Source of the DNA: Himantopus leucocephalus
Taxonomy: Eukaryota; Chordata; Aves; Charadriiformes; Recurvirostridae
NCBI GenBank assembly: GCA_003993805.1
Contig: RSEF01000001.1
Location: forward strand, 148,821,320 to 148,885,319
Direction of reading: 5' to 3'
DNA: 64,000 nucleotides
The position numbers and the translations under genes were made by a program. Each line of letters begins with the position of its first letter. Positions within the stretch are counted from its first letter, which is position 1. Below the pieces are notes generated by a model. It saw only the letters and a program-made list of their open reading frames with translations, did no database searches and was not told the DNA's origin. Of the stretch, positions 62,313-64,000 are shown piece by piece.

Positions 62313-64000
62313 GCTTCCTAAGACTTTGGCTGTGTCCCTAGCATGGAATCTGGAAATGTTTCCCAATTTCAGACCCCAGCGTGTCTCATGGCCACGTCCC
62401 AGTGCTGTCGCCATGCCTAAGCTGGGCCTGTGTCTGCCCTTTATCTCCACCTTATGCCCCCAGTTCCCATACTAGGTGCTAGTAGATCAGCAGAGTGAGA
62501 CGGAGTGGTGCCTCACAGGTGGCCTGTATCTGTAGAGAAGAACAGCCTTAGCCTTGGACTGCTAGTATGCGTAGAAGACAGTGGAGTATACTGCTGCCTT
62601 CTTCACTCAGTCTAATACTATAAACGCATTGCTCTGGAATTTGGTGACTCTGGCTACTTTACTTTTAGCTTCTACATGCTTAATAGTCTTAAGAGTTATA
62701 GCCAAGATTCCCATTTTAACATTGTTTTTGTCGTTACTAAAAACCAGATTTGACACGAATTAATGCAAAACCTAATAAAATCATGACAAAAGTAAGTGGG
62801 AATAGTTTCACACGTGAAACCATTGCCATTTACTCTAAGAAATACTTACCTTTTCCTCTTCCCCTATAGATTATGTGATGTATTAATAAAAATCAGAATG
62901 ACATCATCTCTGTAGATGTAAAGCGAGCAAGAATATAACTACTGCAAATAAATATGGGGAACTTAAACCCACCTGGTGTTAGTGCAGACAAAGAGATTGT
63001 TCTCACAAGCACTGTATCTAAGTAGAAGGTAGATTGGAGAGTTACATGACAAGGTTTTCCTTGGAAAGCAAGTGCAGTGTTTGGTTTGTTGTGTAAAATG
63101 TTATTGATGTGGTATAGGCAACAAATTAGTACAACTCCCATGGTTATGAGCAGTGCTGAGTCATTGATTGCCGTCGATCAATGCTGTACACCATAGTGCT
63201 ATATCCATTAAGTTCACTATGGGAATACGAGGCACAGCGTTCGATCAGTTAGGTCCCAAATTAAAGTCAATGATCCAAGAGAAGAAGAATGTAAAAACAG
63301 AAAAAGAACAGCAGGGAAATGGAAGTGAGATTCATTTCTTCTGCTTGATGCTTCCCATAACCTCATTCTCATGAGTCAGCATTTCTGAGGTCAGTTATTT
63401 CGTGAGATTGGGTAAACTGAATTCCTAAATGGTGGTTGACTTAATTGTTACTGTCTAGGTCATAAAATGGCACACATTGAACTGGTGACCTTCCTAAAAT
63501 TAGAAAATTAGTTCATATTATCAATTTTAAAGGATGGGTGGATATTTTTATTAGCAGAAAACCTTTTCTTATCACAAGCATCCACTTGAACCAGTCTGTC
63601 TATTCACTTGTCTGTGAATAGATTATTTTGCTCTAATGGGGTGGGTGCAAAGGGGTTGCAGCAGGGATATTTGTTAGCAGAACAAACTGCTTTCTACCAC
63701 ACTGTTCAAAGCCATCTCTCAGTGGCAGAGGCTGATATGCTGCCCTCATCCTTACTACAGTCAGGGGGCTGTTCTTCAGAACTGCTTTTCAGACCAGTAT
63801 TGAACTTAAGTGGTGAGACGGCCACTGTGAATTTCACAGCTTTCTGGGTAAGAACATGTGGTTGATGACTGGGGACTCCATCTTGCAAAAGGGATCCCAT
63901 AATGCATTCTGCTCATTCCTGTTGGAAAGTTATTGTCTTCCACAGTGGTCTCTGACTTAATCCAATCCTTATTCTGAGCACACAAGAAGGGGAACGTTGT
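62313..64000. other. Presumed intron sequence to the window edge
   Basis: AT-rich, non-coding sequence with no recognisable exon or repeat. Open frames of 60-86 codons overlap on both strands and show no conserved motifs. Confidence 0.5.

Overview
This window is vertebrate, almost certainly avian, nuclear DNA. The best organism markers are a near-consensus CR1 LINE 3' tail ending in the 8-bp ATTCTATG tandem (7173-7261) and a solo LTR of a widespread bird endogenous-retrovirus type (49599-50148). The rest is AT-rich intergenic and intronic sequence with many stop codons in all frames. Nothing looks like bacterial gene organisation. The species and chromosome cannot be read from the sequence alone.

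The one convincing gene feature is a promoter and first exon on the + strand near 54.18-54.46 kb. It has a TATA box, a CpG island, a GC-rich 5' UTR with no upstream ATG, and a strong-context ATG. Four codons (Met-Glu-Thr-Gln) follow and run straight into a consensus splice donor. No second exon was found in the remaining 9.5 kb, so the gene body probably lies beyond the right edge behind a long first intron. TPD52L1 is a weak candidate; the four codons cannot settle it.

Upstream (1-54 kb) the sequence is intergenic or belongs to an unseen neighbour. It holds scattered transposon remains: a young CR1 tail (7.2 kb), an ancient L2-like LINE reverse-transcriptase relic (32.67-33.56 kb), a CR1 RT relic (35.1-35.5 kb), a possible second L2-like relic (42.75-42.91 kb), an old antisense CR1 3' region (46.47-46.94 kb) and the antisense solo LTR (49.6-50.15 kb). 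Inside the presumed first intron lies an old CR1 (61.2-62.3 kb). Its 5' part is inverted relative to its 3' part, and it is interrupted by unrelated sequence.

The assembly has two 100-N gaps and five single Ns. Four of the single Ns sit exactly between two 119-141 bp direct copies that are 96-98% identical. This looks like unmerged contig ends rather than biology, and the repeats should not be read as real tandem duplications. I found no protein-coding operon, CRISPR array, tRNA or rRNA, and nothing that supports a new biological system.
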